Assembly: GCA_963760225.1 (NCBI GenBank)
Contig: CAVXCD010000003.1
Coordinates: 620,001-684,000, forward strand
DNA length: 64,000 nucleotides
From: 13-2-20CM-66-19 sp963760225
GTDB taxonomy: Bacteria; Pseudomonadota; Gammaproteobacteria; Steroidobacterales; Steroidobacteraceae
Direction: 5' to 3'
This document shows positions 52,361 to 61,290 of the stretch, piece after piece; positions within the stretch are counted from its first letter, which is position 1, and every line of letters starts with the position of its first letter. The notes under the pieces are model-generated. The model ran no database searches. It saw only the letters and a list, made by a program, of their open reading frames with translations, and was not told the origin of the DNA. The translations under genes and the position numbers were made by a program.

Positions 52361-52467
52361 CGATCCTCCGCTGGTCGTGGCCGGCACACGCGCCGGCCGC
52401 GAATTCTATAGCACGCGGCGCGCGCCGCGCCTTTGTTGAGATTCGGCCGGTCCCGTAACATGGGCCG

Positions 52468-53913
52468 ATGAGTGCGAGCCCTCCGGTCACCAGCACGAGC
52501 GCGCCGCCGGCGGCGGGGCCGTGGGTGACCCGCTTCGCTCCGAGCCCAACCGGCGAGCTGCACCTCGGGAATGCGCGCACCGCCCTGTTCAACCAGCTGC
52601 TGGCGCGCCACGGCGGCGGCCGCTTCCTGCTGCGTATCGAGGATACCGACAGCGAGCGCAGTCTCGAGGCGCACACGGCCGCGCTGCTCGAAGAGCTGCG
52701 CTGGCTCGGCCTCGAATGGGATGCCGGCCCGGACCGCGAGGACGGGCGCGGACCGTACCGCCAGTCGCAGCGCGCCGCGCTGTATGCGCGCTACTTCCTG
52801 CATCTGGAGGAAGCCGGCCGCGTGTACCCGTGCTTCTGCACGCCGCTCGAGCTGTCGCTGGCGCGCCGCGCGCAGCTCAGTGCCGCTACGGCGCCGCGGT
52901 ATGCCGGCACCTGCCGCGAGCTGCCGGCGGATGAGCGCGCCGCGCGCCTCAGCGCCGGTCAGGCGGCGACGCTGCGCTTTCGGGTGCCGGGCGGCGAGCG
53001 CATCAGCTTCGATGACTTCGTGCACGGCCCGCAGAGTTTCCTCAGCGACGACATCGGCGACTTCGTGGTGCGCCGCGCCGACGGCTCCGCGGCCTTCTTC
53101 TTCGCCAACGCGGTGGACGATGCCTGCATGGGGGTGACGCACGCACTGCGCGGCGAGGATCACCTGGCGAATACGCCGCGCCAGCTGCTGATTCTCGCCG
53201 CGCTCGGGCTGCCCGCGCCGCGCTACGGGCACATCGGCCTGATACTGGGCGCCGACGGGGCGCCGCTCTCCAAGCGACACGGCGCTGCCAGCGTGCGCGA
53301 CTACCGCGAGCGCGGCTATCTGCCCGCGGCGATCCTCAATCACCTGTTCCGGCTCGGTCACTCGACGCCGCTGCACGGGTTGCTCAGCCTGGACGAGATG
53401 GCGCGTGCCTTCGACCCGGCGCACCTGGGGCGCGCGCCGGCACGCTTCGACGAGCAGCAGCTGCAGGGCTGGCAGAAGGAGGCGGTGCACCGGCTGAGCC
53501 TCGAGAACGCGCGGCGCTGGCTCGCGCCGATCCTGCCGCCGGGGCTCGATGCGCGTGCCACCGACGATTTCGTCGCGGCGGTGCTGCCGAACCTGCTGCT
53601 CCCCGAGGACGCGCGGCCGTGGGTCGAGATCGTGTTCGGTGCACCGCCGCCGCTCGAGCCGTCGGCCGTGGAGCTGGTGCGCGCAGCCGGAGCGCGCTAC
53701 TTCTCGGCGGCGGCGGCAGCGGCGGCGCAGGATGGACACGACCTTGCGGCGATCGCCGGCGCGGTGCGCGCGGCCACCGGGCGCAAGGGCGCGGAGCTGT
53801 ACATGCCGCTGCGCGTCGCGCTCACCGGCCGCTCGCACGGACCGGAGCTCGCGCCGCTGCTGCGCGCGATGCCCGCCGGCAAGGCCCGCGAGCGCCTGGC
53901 GCGCTTCGCATGA
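52468..53913 (+). CDS. gltX: Glutamate--tRNA ligase
   Basis: Charges tRNA-Glu (possibly also tRNA-Gln in this lineage). 481 residues, class I synthetase: FAPSPTGELHLGNARTAL for the HIGH region and PLSKRHGAASV for KMSKS. In the zinc-binding insert CFCT and TCRE supply three cysteines, but the fourth ligand position (His in E. coli) is Glu. The C-terminal anticodon-binding domain is complete. The stop overlaps the cysS start (ATGA). Confidence 0.94.
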   Translation: MSASPPVTSTSAPPAAGPWVTRFAPSPTGELHLGNARTALFNQLLARHGGGRFLLRIEDTDSERSLEAHTAALLEELRWLGLEWDAGPDREDGRGPYRQSQRAALYARYFLHLEEAGRVYPCFCTPLELSLARRAQLSAATAPRYAGTCRELPADERAARLSAGQAATLRFRVPGGERISFDDFVHGPQSFLSDDIGDFVVRRADGSAAFFFANAVDDACMGVTHALRGEDHLANTPRQLLILAALGLPAPRYGHIGLILGADGAPLSKRHGAASVRDYRERGYLPAAILNHLFRLGHSTPLHGLLSLDEMARAFDPAHLGRAPARFDEQQLQGWQKEAVHRLSLENARRWLAPILPPGLDARATDDFVAAVLPNLLLPEDARPWVEIVFGAPPPLEPSAVELVRAAGARYFSAAAAAAAQDGHDLAAIAGAVRAATGRKGAELYMPLRVALTGRSHGPELAPLLRAMPAGKARERLARFA

Positions 53914-55355
53914 TCCGCATCCACAACTCACTCAGCGGCGCCAAGGAGCCGCTGCAGCCGATCACGCCGGGGGAGCTGCGCATGTACGTGTGCGGCCTCA
54001 CCGTGTACGACTACGTGCACATCGGCCACGCGCGCATGCTGCTGGTGTTCGACATGGTGACGCGCTACCTGCGCCACCGTGGCTATCGCCTCACCTACGT
54101 GCGCAACATCACCGACATCGACGACAAGATCATCCGCCGCGCGGCACACAACGGCGAGCCGATCGGCGCTTTGACGCAGCGCTTCATCGATGCGATGCAC
54201 GAGGACTGTGCACGCCTCGGGCTCGCCGAGCCCGACCACGAGCCGCGCGCTACCGACTACGTGCCGCAGATCATCGCCATGGTGAGCCGGCTGCTCGAGC
54301 GCGGTTACGCGTACGTTGCGGCGGACGGCGACGTGCTGTACGCGGTGGCGCGCTTCGCCGGCTACGGCCGGCTCTCCGGCAAGCGCCTCAGCGACCTGCG
54401 CGCCGGGGCGCGCGTGGAAGTGGACGAGGCCAAGCGCGATCCGCTCGATTTCGTGCTGTGGAAGCAGGCCAAGCCCGGCGAGCCGGCCTGGGACTCGCCC
54501 TGGGGCAAGGGCCGTCCCGGCTGGCACATCGAGTGCTCCGCCATGTCCACCGCGCTGCTCGGCACGCACTTCGACCTGCACGGCGGCGGGCTCGACCTGA
54601 AGTTCCCGCACCACGAGAACGAGATTGCCCAGTCGTGTGCCGCAACCGGCGACCGCTTCGTCAACCTGTGGATGCACAACGGCTTCGTCAACGTCGACGA
54701 GGAGAAGATGTCCAAGTCGCTCGGCAACTTCTTCACGCTGCGCGAACTGCTGCCGACGCTGCGTCATCCGGAAGTGCTGCGCTACTTCATGCTCGCCAGC
54801 CACTATCGCGGGCCGATCAACTACGCCCCCGCGCAGCTCGAGCAGGCGGACGCCGCGCTCGGCCGCCTGTACACCGCGCTGCGCGACCTGCCGCCGGCCG
54901 CGGCGGCCGCGGCGGGCGAGGCCACGGCGCGCTTCCACGACACCATGGACGATGATTTCAACACCCCGGAAGCCATCGCTGTGCTGCAGACGCTCGCGCG
55001 CGAGGCGAACTCCGCCCGCGATGCGGGCGATCAGCCGCGCGCCGCGGCGCTGGCCGCCGAGCTGACCACACTGGCAAACGTCCTCGGGCTGCTCACCGTG
55101 CCGGCGGAGCAATGGTTCCGGCTCCCGAAGCCGGTGGTGGTGCCGCTGTCCGGCGCCGCGGTTTCCATGACGGGCGGCACGCTGACCGCCAGCGTGCTCA
55201 GCGATGCCGAGGTGGAAGCGCGCATCGCCGCGCGTGCCGCGGCCCGGCGTGCCCGCAACTTCGCGGAGTCGGACCGCATTCGCGATGAGCTCGCGGGAGC
55301 GGGCGTCCTGCTCGAGGACAAGCCGGGCGGGGAGACGCGCTGGCGCCGCGCCTAG
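53910..55355 (+). CDS. cysS: Cysteine--tRNA ligase
   Basis: Charges tRNA-Cys. 481 residues from the ATG at 53910, which overlaps gltX; the frame upstream is a shadow. Zinc ligands are visible in YVCGLTVYDYVHIGHA, HIECSAM and FPHHENEIAQ, and KMSKSLGN is intact. The C terminus has a short insertion rich in Gly/Thr/Ser (about residues 413-430) before RARNFAESDRIRDELAGAGV. A gltX-cysS pair followed by a tRNA gene. Confidence 0.97.
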   Translation: MIRIHNSLSGAKEPLQPITPGELRMYVCGLTVYDYVHIGHARMLLVFDMVTRYLRHRGYRLTYVRNITDIDDKIIRRAAHNGEPIGALTQRFIDAMHEDCARLGLAEPDHEPRATDYVPQIIAMVSRLLERGYAYVAADGDVLYAVARFAGYGRLSGKRLSDLRAGARVEVDEAKRDPLDFVLWKQAKPGEPAWDSPWGKGRPGWHIECSAMSTALLGTHFDLHGGGLDLKFPHHENEIAQSCAATGDRFVNLWMHNGFVNVDEEKMSKSLGNFFTLRELLPTLRHPEVLRYFMLASHYRGPINYAPAQLEQADAALGRLYTALRDLPPAAAAAAGEATARFHDTMDDDFNTPEAIAVLQTLAREANSARDAGDQPRAAALAAELTTLANVLGLLTVPAEQWFRLPKPVVVPLSGAAVSMTGGTLTASVLSDAEVEARIAARAAARRARNFAESDRIRDELAGAGVLLEDKPGGETRWRRA

Positions 55356-55392
55356 CTGTCAGCGCTCACCTGCGTGCGCATCGGCGCTAAGG

Positions 55393-55420
55393 TTGTGCGC
55401 CGGGGCGAAGCTGTTACGAT
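55393..55420 (+). promoter_or_regulatory. Probable promoter for tRNA-Pro
   Basis: TTGTGC (55393-55398) and TACGAT (55415-55420) are 16 bases apart, and the -10 is preceded by TGT, giving an extended -10. It ends 35 bases before the tRNA. Confidence 0.5.
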
Positions 55421-55455
55421 CACGGACCCAACGCTTCTGCGGTGGTTCTTCGGCA

Positions 55456-55532
55456 CGGGGCATGGCGCAGTCTGGTAGCGCATCTGCTTTGGGAGCAGAG
55501 GGTCGGGGGTTCAAATCCCTCTGCCCCGACCA
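55456..55532 (+). tRNA. tRNA-Pro (anticodon TGG)
   Basis: 77 bases with acceptor arms CGGGGCA and TGCCCCG, anticodon arm TCTGC-TTTGGGA-GCAGA (anticodon TGG, reads CCA and wobble), and T arm GGGTTCAAATCCC. Discriminator A and CCA are encoded. Confidence 0.97.
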
Positions 55533-55548
55533 ATCCCCTGAAAAAATT

Positions 55549-55569
55549 GGGGCGGCTGATGGCCGCCCC
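55549..55569 (+). terminator. GC hairpin downstream of tRNA-Pro
   Basis: GGGGCGGC-TGATG-GCCGCCCC, an 8-bp perfect stem 17 bases after the tRNA. It is preceded by an A-rich stretch (TGAAAAAATTGG) but not followed by T residues, so it is a weak intrinsic terminator at best; it could also act for the minus-strand gene. Confidence 0.4.
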
Positions 55570-55623
55570 GGGGTACGCGAGTGTGCGCGGAAAGAAGCTG
55601 CGCTTGTCGGTGGGTCCCTCGTC

Positions 55624-55863
55624 TCAACCGCCGGCGTGCAGCTCGCGCGACAGCACCGCGCGCAGCTGCTCGAGGTCGTGCAGGCGCTGTGCGGCCTTGC
55701 GCACGGCGCGCACGTCGGTCGCTGCCGCGGCGCGCAGCACGCGGTACTCCGCGCGCGCCGTCTCGAGCGCCTCGAGCGTGCTGCGCCAGCGCGCGCTCAG
55801 GGTCTGCCGGGCTGCCTGGCTCAGGGCTGCTCTCCAGCGCCGGATGGTCGGTGCCTGGGACAT
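55624..55863 (-). CDS. Small helical hypothetical protein
   Basis: 79 codons from the ATG at 55863 (MSQAPTIRRWRAAL). Charged, Ala- and Leu-rich, predicted helical with a coiled-coil look (TLEALETARAEYRVLRAAAA, RLHDLEQLRAVLSREL). No signal peptide, cysteine or recognised motif. The ribosome site is weak. It is the only coherent open frame in the 546 bases between tRNA-Pro and marR; the longer 128-codon version upstream is implausible because it covers the marR promoter. Confidence 0.4.
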   Translation of the reverse strand: MSQAPTIRRWRAALSQAARQTLSARWRSTLEALETARAEYRVLRAAAATDVRAVRKAAQRLHDLEQLRAVLSRELHAGG

Positions 55864-55974
55864 CTGCGTCGTACCTGTGACATGGCCGTTTCCACACGTC
55901 GACCCGCGGGATGATGCCCGCGACGTATGACAGCAGCGGGTCACGCACCTTGCAGAAAGGTTGCGGGACTGCCG

Positions 55975-56004
55975 TGACAATGAAAGCCTTGACAATGACA
56001 GCCT
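55975..56004 (+). repeat. Tandem 15-bp repeat overlapping the marR -35
   Basis: TGACAATGAAAGCCT (55975-55989) is followed directly by TGACAATGACAGCCT (55990-56004), 14 of 15 bases identical. The second copy contains most of the -35 hexamer TTGACA. It could be an activator or repressor site, or a duplicated -35. Confidence 0.6.
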
Positions 56005-56017
56005 AGGCAAGTAAATT
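55989..56017 (+). promoter_or_regulatory. Sigma-70 promoter for marR
   Basis: Perfect TTGACA at 55989-55994, 17-base spacer, TAAATT at 56012-56017. The -10 lies in a small inverted repeat GTAA-A-TTAC (56011-56019). The marR ATG is 62 bases further on. The tightly spaced hexamers make this the clearest mRNA promoter in the window. Confidence 0.65.
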
Positions 56018-56078
56018 ACCGGGCAACGAAAGGGGAGAGTGCCTGTCCCCCGAACGGGAGATTTTCAGGAGCGAGCCT

Positions 56079-56570
56079 ATGGGTGACATTTACGACGCCG
56101 CGACCTATCAACCCTGCCGGAGCCTCGGCGCGTTGCTGAGTCGGGTGCGCGTGGAGATGCTGGCGGCGATCGACCGCGAGCTGGCTGCCGACAAGCGCCT
56201 CGCGCCGCTGGAGATGAGTGCGGCACAGTACATCGTGGTCGCCAACCTCGCCGGCCCCGAGGGCGCGAAGTCGGCGGCCGACCTCTGCAAGGGCATCTCG
56301 TACGACGCAGGGGCGATGACGCGCATGCTCGATCGGCTCGAGGCGAAAGGCCTCATCCGGCGCACCCGCAGCGCCCATGACCGGCGCCTGGTGAACCTGG
56401 AGCTGACCGAGGAGGGGCGCGCGTCGTATCCGCGCATGCGCGAGATCTCCATGCAGGTGGCCAACCGCTTCCTGCGCGGGTTCACGCGCAACGAAGCGCG
56501 GCAGCTGGAGGCGCTCCTCAACCGCATGCTGGAAAACGCCCACGCGGCGCCGGCACGGGCGAGCGCCTGA
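56079..56570 (+). CDS. MarR-family transcriptional regulator (EmrR-like)
   Basis: The 163-residue winged-helix dimer probably represses the adjacent emrAB pump. HTH region SAADLCKGISYDAGAMTRMLDRLEAKGLI, wing RTRSAHDRRLVNLELTEEGR, and flanking dimerisation helices. The start is ATG 56079 with AGGAGCG upstream. In E. coli EmrR (MprA) the order emrR-emrA-emrB is the same; release by phenolic or uncoupler-like compounds is the family theme, not shown here. Candidate binding sites are at its own -10 and at 56592-56612. Confidence 0.9.
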   Translation: MGDIYDAATYQPCRSLGALLSRVRVEMLAAIDRELAADKRLAPLEMSAAQYIVVANLAGPEGAKSAADLCKGISYDAGAMTRMLDRLEAKGLIRRTRSAHDRRLVNLELTEEGRASYPRMREISMQVANRFLRGFTRNEARQLEALLNRMLENAHAAPARASA

Positions 56571-56591
56571 GGAGCGGAATTTTTTTGGGCT

Positions 56592-56612
56592 GATAACTGC
56601 CTGGGCATTATC
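56592..56612. promoter_or_regulatory. Inverted repeat upstream of emrA, candidate MarR operator
   Basis: GATAACTGCC-TG-GGCATTATC: arms are complementary apart from one extra C in the left arm. It lies in the 92-base marR-emrA gap, 50 bases ahead of the emrA ATG. Size (21 bases) and symmetry suit a MarR dimer. Confidence 0.5.
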
Positions 56613-56662
56613 CGCCGCGGCAGCGACAGAGCAGGCAGCCATCTGCCGGCACAAACGGACAC

Positions 56663-57907
56663 ATGAGCATGAGCAACGCGAATAACGGGACATCAAGGCT
56701 GCGCCGGCGCTGGCGCTGGCTCGGCATGCTGCTGGCGGTGGTGGTGGTCGCGGGCGGCGCGTGGGGCGTCTACTGGGCGAAGGTGCTGCGCTACACGCAG
56801 AGCACCGACGACGCCTACGTCGGCGGCAACGTGGTGCAGATCACCCCGCAGATCTCCGGCACGGTGATCGCCATCGGCGCGGACGACACGCAGTTCGTCA
56901 AGGCCGGCCAGTCGCTGGTGCGGCTCGACCAGGCCGATGCGCGCGTGGCACTCGACCAGGCGGAAGCGCAGCTGGCGCGCACCGTGCGTGACGTGCGCAA
57001 CCTCTATGCCACCAGCGCCCAGCTCGAGGCAGCCGCGCAGCAGCGCACGACCGATCTGCAGGCGGCGCAGAGCGATCTCGCCAGGCGCCAGCGCCTCGGC
57101 AGCTCCGGCGCGGTCTCGGGCGAGGAGCTGCAGCACGCGCTCGATTCGGTCAAGGCCGCGCAGGCAGCACTGCTCGCGGCGCGGCAGCAGCTCGCCGCCA
57201 CCCGCGCGCGCGTCGACGGCACGACCCTCGAGGACCATCCGCAGGTACGCGATGCGGCCGCCGCGGTGCGCAACGCCTACCTGACGCTGGCACGCACCGA
57301 CTTGCCGGCGCCGGTGACCGGGTTCGTGGCGCGGCGCAGCGTGCAGCTCGGGCAGCGCGTGAGCCCGGGTACTGCGCTGATGGCGGTGGTGCCGCTCGAT
57401 CAGGTGTGGGTGGACGCGAACTTCAAGGAGCCGCAGCTCGCGCGCATGCGCCTCGGCCAGCCGGTGCAGCTCACGGCGGATCTTTACGGCACGCACGTCG
57501 TCTATCACGGTAAGGTCGCCGGCTTCGGCGCCGGCACCGGCTCGGCCTTCGCGCTGCTGCCGGCGCAGAACGCCACCGGCAACTGGATCAAGATCGTGCA
57601 GCGCGTGCCGGTGCGCATTGCGCTCGAGCCGCGCGAGATTGCCAGTCACCCGCTGCAGATCGGCCTGTCGATGAAGGCCGACGTGGACGTGCACGACGGG
57701 GCAGGGGATGCGCGTCTGCCACAACTGGCGAGCGTTGCCGCGAGCTGGTCCACGCCGGTGTTCGAGGCGAGCGATACGTACGCCGCGGCGCGGGTGCAGG
57801 CTATCATCGCGGCCAACGAGCCGCAGTCGGCGCGGGCGCTGGCGTCGCAGCGTGCGCCGGCGCCGCTGCTGGCGGGGGCACCCGCCGCGAGCCAACGGCT
57901 GCATTGA
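56663..57907 (+). CDS. emrA: EmrA-type membrane fusion protein of a multidrug efflux pump
   Basis: Periplasmic adaptor linking the EmrB inner-membrane transporter to an outer-membrane TolC-type channel. 414 residues: short cytoplasmic N terminus, one membrane helix (WLGMLLAVVVVAGGAWGVYW), barrel-sandwich halves (YVGGNVVQITPQISGTVIAI and LPAPVTGFVARRSVQLGQRV), a coiled-coil hairpin of about 110 residues between them, then the beta-barrel (VWVDANFKEPQLARMRLGQPV). The stop overlaps a TTG that could start emrB. No TolC gene is in the window. Confidence 0.93.
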   Translation: MSMSNANNGTSRLRRRWRWLGMLLAVVVVAGGAWGVYWAKVLRYTQSTDDAYVGGNVVQITPQISGTVIAIGADDTQFVKAGQSLVRLDQADARVALDQAEAQLARTVRDVRNLYATSAQLEAAAQQRTTDLQAAQSDLARRQRLGSSGAVSGEELQHALDSVKAAQAALLAARQQLAATRARVDGTTLEDHPQVRDAAAAVRNAYLTLARTDLPAPVTGFVARRSVQLGQRVSPGTALMAVVPLDQVWVDANFKEPQLARMRLGQPVQLTADLYGTHVVYHGKVAGFGAGTGSAFALLPAQNATGNWIKIVQRVPVRIALEPREIASHPLQIGLSMKADVDVHDGAGDARLPQLASVAASWSTPVFEASDTYAAARVQAIIAANEPQSARALASQRAPAPLLAGAPAASQRLH

Positions 57908-57933
57908 CGGAGCGCGTGCCGCGCGGCGCAGTG

Positions 57934-59529
57934 ATGGCGACCCCGGATCCTGACAAGCCGCCAACCCCGGGTGCTCCCGGCGGGGCGCCGGCTGGCCTGC
58001 AGCCGCTGGTCGGCGCGCAGCTCGTGTTCGGCACGATCGCACTGTCGCTCGCCACGTTCATGAACGTGCTCGACACCTCGATCGCCAACGTGTCGCTGCC
58101 TGCCATCGCCGGCGACCTGGGCGTCTCGCCCGACCAGGGCACCTGGGTGATCACCTCCTTCGGCGTTGCCAACGCCATCTCGCTGCCGCTCACCGGCTGG
58201 CTGACGCGCCGCTTCGGGCAGGTGCGCCTGTTCACTACCTCGGTGGTGCTGTTCGTCATCGCCTCCTTCCTGTGCGCGCTGGCGCCGACCCTGTCGCTGC
58301 TGATCCTGGCCCGCGTGCTGCAGGGGGCGGTCGCCGGCCCGATGATCCCGCTGTCGCAGGCGCTGCTGCTGTCGAGTTATCCGCGCAACCGTGCCGGCAC
58401 GGCGCTCGCGATGTGGTCGATCACCACGCTGGTGGCGCCGGTGGTGGGCCCGGTGCTCGGCGGCTGGATCACCGACAACATCTCCTGGCCGTGGATCTTC
58501 TACATCAACATCCCGGTGGGGATCGGTGCGGTGCTCGCCACCTGGGCGATCTATCACCGCCGCGAGTCGGCCACCGCCAAGGTGCCCGTGGACGCGGTCG
58601 GGCTCGGCCTGCTCATGCTGTGGGTCGGCTCCATGCAGGTGATGCTCGACAAGGGCAAGGACCTGGACTGGTTCAATTCCGGCTTCATCGTGACGCTCGC
58701 CTGCCTGGCGGTGGTGGGGTTCGCGGTGTTCCTGATCTGGGAGCTGACCGAGGAGCACCCGATCGTCGACCTGTCGCTGTTCCGCTCGCGCAATTTCTCG
58801 GTCGCCACCGTGGCGATGCTGTTCGCCTACGGGCTGTTCTTCGGCAACGTGGTGCTGCTGCCGCTGTGGCTGCAGCAGTACATGGGGTACACCGCGACGC
58901 TGGCCGGCGAGGTATTGGCACCGGTGGGCTTACTCGCCATCGTGCTCAGTCCGGTGGTAGGGCGCCTCAACGACCGCGTCGACCCGCGCATCATGGTCAC
59001 CATCTCGTTCACGGTGTTTGCGCTGGTGCTGTTCATGCGCGCGCATTTCAACACCGACGCCACCATCGGCACGCTGATGCTGCCCACCGTGATCCAGGGC
59101 GCCGGGATGGCGGCGTTCTTCATCCCGCTGGTGTCGATCTCACTCTCGGGGCTGCCGCCGGACCGCATCCCGAACGCCTCCGGGCTGTTCAACTTCGCGC
59201 GCATCACCGCCGGCTCATTCGGCACCTCGATCACCACCACCGTGTGGGATCGGCGTGCCACGCTGCACCATGCGCAGCTCGTCGAGCGGCTGACACCGCA
59301 GGACCCCGTCGCCGCGCAGGCGTTCGGCAATCTGCATGCGAGCGGCATGGGGACCGACCAGAGCTACGCGCTGGTCAACCGCCTGGTCGATTCCCAGGCG
59401 TTCATGCTGTCGGCGAACGATATCTTCTACGTTTCCGGCCTCATGTTCCTCGCACTGACGCTGCTGGTGTGGCTGGCACACCCGGTGCGCGGCCAAGGCG
59501 GGGCAGGGGCCGCCGCCGGAGCGCACTGA
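57934..59529 (+). CDS. emrB: EmrB-type DHA2 major facilitator drug exporter
   Basis: Proton-driven inner-membrane exporter, 531 residues with about 14 helices. Family motifs are MNVLDTSIANVSLPAIAGDL in TM1, GWLTRRFGQVRLF in the 2-3 loop, RVLQGAVAGPMIPLSQALL and the antiporter motif LVAPVVGPVLGGWITDN in TM5. The start ATG 57934 is used; a TTG at 57904 overlapping the emrA stop would add ten residues and allow tight coupling. Confidence 0.93.
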   Translation: MATPDPDKPPTPGAPGGAPAGLQPLVGAQLVFGTIALSLATFMNVLDTSIANVSLPAIAGDLGVSPDQGTWVITSFGVANAISLPLTGWLTRRFGQVRLFTTSVVLFVIASFLCALAPTLSLLILARVLQGAVAGPMIPLSQALLLSSYPRNRAGTALAMWSITTLVAPVVGPVLGGWITDNISWPWIFYINIPVGIGAVLATWAIYHRRESATAKVPVDAVGLGLLMLWVGSMQVMLDKGKDLDWFNSGFIVTLACLAVVGFAVFLIWELTEEHPIVDLSLFRSRNFSVATVAMLFAYGLFFGNVVLLPLWLQQYMGYTATLAGEVLAPVGLLAIVLSPVVGRLNDRVDPRIMVTISFTVFALVLFMRAHFNTDATIGTLMLPTVIQGAGMAAFFIPLVSISLSGLPPDRIPNASGLFNFARITAGSFGTSITTTVWDRRATLHHAQLVERLTPQDPVAAQAFGNLHASGMGTDQSYALVNRLVDSQAFMLSANDIFYVSGLMFLALTLLVWLAHPVRGQGGAGAAAGAH

Positions 59530-59538
59530 AGCGCGCGG

Positions 59539-60054
59539 TCAGCGTGCGGCGGGCAGCGTGCGCGCGGCGCGTAACAGCTTCGGCGGCAGCAACGCGACGA
59601 GCTCGCCCTGGCCAGGCCGCACCGCGGCGCGAAAGCTGACCAGCGCCACCCCCATCTTGCGCAGCCGGAACCTGCGGCTGGCCGGGTTGCCGGCAAGACA
59701 CGTCGCCAGCAGCCTGCCGAGATGCGGCTGATGGCCGATGACCGCCACCGTGCGCGCGCGCTGGCGCGCGAGCAGCGCCAGCAGTGCCTCGGGAGAGGCT
59801 CCGGGACGCAGCAGTGCGCACTCCGCGGCCCGCGGCCAGGCGGCGAACTGCGCGAGCAGCGCGGCGGTCTGCCGGGCACGCTCCAGCGGACTCGTCAGCA
59901 CGCTCGCCGGGCGCGGCACGATGCGTCGCAGGCCCGCCGCGGCGCGCCGCGCGCGCGCCACTCCACGCGCTGACAATGGTCGTGCAGCATCGTCGGGCCA
60001 GCGCTGCGCGTTGCGCTCGCTGGCGATGGCGTGGCGGACGATGAGCAGCTCCAT
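59539..60054 (-). CDS. sixA: SixA-like phosphohistidine phosphatase
   Basis: Histidine-phosphatase-superfamily enzyme of 171 residues. The catalytic RHA motif is at the start (MELLIVRHAIAS), the second catalytic Arg in LTSPLERARQTA, and the second His in VIGHQPHLGRLL. In E. coli SixA removes phosphate from His-containing phosphotransfer domains; other members act on small phosphorylated substrates. It follows the CHAD gene by 16 bases on the same strand. Confidence 0.9.
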   Translation of the reverse strand: MELLIVRHAIASERNAQRWPDDAARPLSARGVARARRAAAGLRRIVPRPASVLTSPLERARQTAALLAQFAAWPRAAECALLRPGASPEALLALLARQRARTVAVIGHQPHLGRLLATCLAGNPASRRFRLRKMGVALVSFRAAVRPGQGELVALLPPKLLRAARTLPAAR

Positions 60055-60070
60055 GGGGAGCTAAGGGCCC

Positions 60071-61174
60071 TCAGTGCTTGAGCGTGCGCAGCTCGGGCTC
60101 GGGTCGGCGGCCGGCGGCGATTTCCGCCGGCAGCGGCGCGGACGGCGCCGGCGCGAGCGCGGCGTTCAGCGTTGCGGCGCCGGCGTGCAGCGGGCCGAGC
60201 CGCGCACGCAACGCCTTCCAGCGACGACCACGCACCTTGCGCCACGAACGGGTCAGCGTGCGGCGCGTCTGCAACGTGACGACCGCGTGATGCTCGGCGA
60301 GGCGACCCATGAAGAACAGGGTGGCTGGCGGCAGTGCCCCGGCCGGCTCGGCGGCCAGGGCCGCGAGGCGCTGTTGTGCCATGTACGCGTCCTGTTGCGC
60401 GCCAAGCTTGTCCTGCAGCCGGCGCAATGCCTTGAGCATGTCATCGGCAGGTTTCCCCAGCATGACGCTGCCGCACTCGATGGCATAGCGCAGCTGCTTG
60501 GCGCGCCGCCGTACCCGGTGATAATCGTCCATCGAGGAGCGCGGGCGCAGTCGCTGGACCGATTTGCGCAGCTTGCGAAAGCGCCGGCCGACGCGCGCAG
60601 CCAGCACCGTTGCAGCGCTGTCCGCCGGCAGGTGCTCGGCAGGCTCATCGCCGGCCGCCGTCAGCGTCTGCAGCCAGCGCCGCGTGGGCTCGGAGTCGAG
60701 CCCGCGCAGCATGCGCCGGCGCGCGCGATCGCGCTCTGTCTCCAGGTGTGCGCGCAGCGGCTCCGCCGCCGCGCCCTCCTTCTCGGGGAGCCGCGCGCAG
60801 TAGCGCTGCAGTACGCTCAGCTGCACGTCCAGGTCGCGCGCCGTCCCGAGCGTGCGCAGCACCACCTTGGTGGCGCGGCGCGCGCTCACCAGCGTCGGTG
60901 GCAGCTGACGCTTGAACAGGCCGAGTGTCGCATCGATGCGCCGCGCGGTGACGCGCAGCTGGTGCAACTCCTCGGGATCCTCGCCGAGGCGCGCGCCGGG
61001 TTCGTGGGCGAGCCACAGCGCCAGCAGACGCTGCAGCTCCGCGATCGCCAACTGGCTTGCGCTGATGAGGCAGTCGTCCTGCAGCCCGTGCGCACCCGGT
61101 GGCGGCGCGGCCACGGCCTTGGCATCTGCGTTGCCGCCCTCCTGCAGCACGCGGGCGCTTGGCGTCGAATTCAT
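60071..61174 (-). CDS. CHAD-domain protein
   Basis: 367 residues. CHAD (conserved histidine alpha-helical domain) from about residue 40 to 300: HQLRVTARRIDATLGLFK, GTARDLDVQLSVL and YHRVRRRAKQLRYAIE carry the conserved His and basic residues that bind polyphosphate in studied members. No fused CYTH triphosphatase domain is present. Rich in Arg; no signal peptide. It forms a likely two-gene operon with sixA. A role at polyphosphate granules is family knowledge, not shown here. Confidence 0.88.
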   Translation of the reverse strand: MNSTPSARVLQEGGNADAKAVAAPPPGAHGLQDDCLISASQLAIAELQRLLALWLAHEPGARLGEDPEELHQLRVTARRIDATLGLFKRQLPPTLVSARRATKVVLRTLGTARDLDVQLSVLQRYCARLPEKEGAAAEPLRAHLETERDRARRRMLRGLDSEPTRRWLQTLTAAGDEPAEHLPADSAATVLAARVGRRFRKLRKSVQRLRPRSSMDDYHRVRRRAKQLRYAIECGSVMLGKPADDMLKALRRLQDKLGAQQDAYMAQQRLAALAAEPAGALPPATLFFMGRLAEHHAVVTLQTRRTLTRSWRKVRGRRWKALRARLGPLHAGAATLNAALAPAPSAPLPAEIAAGRRPEPELRTLKH

Positions 61175-61290
61175 GGATGCTCGGCGACGGGAAGAAGGTC
61201 ACCAAAGTGTAACAAAAGCGACGTCCCGATAGCGCGCCCCACGGGGACCTGCGGGCGTGCCTGAGGCCGTGCGCGCGCGTGATGCGGAAA

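Noticed and set aside
55511..55948. 145-codon minus-strand frame over the tRNA-Pro flank
   Set aside because: Overlaps the tRNA 3' end and the alternative hypothetical gene in another frame; Arg/Ala-rich shadow.
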